From assembly GCA_963821815.1 (NCBI GenBank), contig CAWGFG010000007.1, positions 1 to 64,000 of the forward strand: 64,000 nt of DNA. Reading direction: 5' to 3'. Under the pieces are notes generated by a model that did not search any database, was not told the DNA's origin, and was given only the letters and a program-made list of their open reading frames with translations. This stretch comes from JASGTU01 sp963821815 (GTDB lineage: Bacteria > Chloroflexota > Anaerolineae > Caldilineales > Caldilineaceae). This document shows, piece by piece, positions 63,559 through 64,000 of this stretch (position 1 is the stretch's first letter; each line of letters starts with the position of its first letter). The position numbers and the translations under genes are program-made.

Positions 63559-64000
63559 ATGATGACAGAGAATAATACAGCGTGGGACGAGGTGCTGGAC
63601 AATGACGAGATGGTGGAGAACGACCATTCGCTGGCCATTCTGCCGCCGGCCGACGAATCGATCCCCAAGCCGTGGGAGATGCAGCCGTGGGATACCGTCT
63701 ACTCCTTCCAGCGCTTTAACGACTACTATCTGCTGCAGGACCCGCCCCACACGCTGATCGCCGCCTACCGGCTGTATCGGTTAAAAACAGGCTTGAACCA
63801 GGCGTACCTAAAGCGCCTAAGGTCCCTCTCTTCGGCTTGGGCGCGCTGGGCCTATGCGCGCAATGGCAACAATGAACCCATCGACGGCGCGTTGACGTGG
63901 GAGCAGCGGGCTAATGCCTTTGACAGGCACCGGATGCAACGATATTTGCGAGAGCTGGAACAGACGTGGGGCGCGCGCCGGCAGGAGTTGCGCGAGGCGG
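63559..64000 (+). CDS. Phage-like hypothetical protein, partial
   Basis: Starts at ATG 63559 with AAGGAG just upstream (ATG 63562 is also possible) and stays open for 147 codons to the window end. The N-terminus is acidic; then 'YSFQRFNDYYLLQDPPHTL', 'LYRLKTGLNQAYLKRLRSLS' and 'WEQRANAFDRHRMQRYLREL' follow, and the visible end 'WGARRQELREA' is reminiscent of small terminase or related phage packaging proteins ('WEQRA-AFD' followed by Arg-rich helices). The identification is tentative. Confidence 0.5.
   Translation, partial: MMTENNTAWDEVLDNDEMVENDHSLAILPPADESIPKPWEMQPWDTVYSFQRFNDYYLLQDPPHTLIAAYRLYRLKTGLNQAYLKRLRSLSSAWARWAYARNGNNEPIDGALTWEQRANAFDRHRMQRYLRELEQTWGARRQELREA

Overview
The window is bacterial and most resembles Chloroflexota (Anaerolineae/Caldilineales-like). 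The basis is inference from style: secreted proteins ending in a YLP-type tail, Ala/Glu-rich lipoprotein linkers on ABC binding proteins, many PIN/BrnT/DUF6516-type toxin-antitoxin loci, and moderate-to-high GC. No rRNA, tRNA or CRISPR array was seen. Two replication-initiator loci, each with a candidate antisense copy-control RNA, plus a ParA locus with candidate centromere sites, suggest a large plasmid, an integrated plasmid, or a chromosomal region built from plasmid modules.

Layout. 0-10 kb: a DUF2071 gene, an IS6-family element, a secreted protein, a dead Tn3-family transposon (in-frame TGA in tnpA, frameshift in tnpR) that appears to split a gene, an intact VapBC pair and a 302-bp MITE-like element. 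10-12.3 kb: a rep locus on the minus strand, split into two ORFs. 12.6-15.3 kb: an RraA fragment, a family III CoA-transferase and a CitE-like lyase. 15.7-20 kb: a 1413-aa secreted multidomain protein. 20.7-23 kb: a decayed BrnT with intact BrnA, then a rep gene with four palindromic iterons inside it. 23.5-25.6 kb: a di-haem peroxidase and an ISAs1-type remnant. 25.6-33.8 kb: a five-gene operon with a strong promoter and a palindromic operator, ending in a 1618-aa protein that joins a subtilisin protease, a lytic-transglycosylase-like domain and an S/T-rich C-terminal beta region. This operon is the strongest candidate for an undescribed system. 34-39.5 kb: an AT-rich repeat region with four candidate parS palindromes, parA and an acidic partner, then a TumE-like toxin-antitoxin locus with a dead toxin. 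39.9-41.6 kb: an ISL3 element.

41.8-51.5 kb is one minus-strand operon: glycyl-radical activase, glycyl-radical enzyme of an unusual active-site type, and a complete peptide/oligosaccharide-type ABC importer. 52.9-62.5 kb looks like a sugar catabolic locus centred on an alpha-L-fucosidase: sugar ABC importer, aldo/keto reductase, GH29 fucosidase, TIM-barrel isomerase, enolase-superfamily dehydratase (frameshifted) and a D-2-hydroxyacid dehydrogenase. From about 62.8 kb there is an orphan terminator, a short-repeat field and two genes that look like the edge of a phage-like module running off the window.

Recurring themes are decay of mobile and toxin genes (tnpA, tnpR, BrnT, TumE-like toxin, ISAs1, integrase-type transposase) while the matching antitoxins stay intact, and layered replication and partition control: antisense RNA, iterons inside rep, and palindromic sites upstream of parA.
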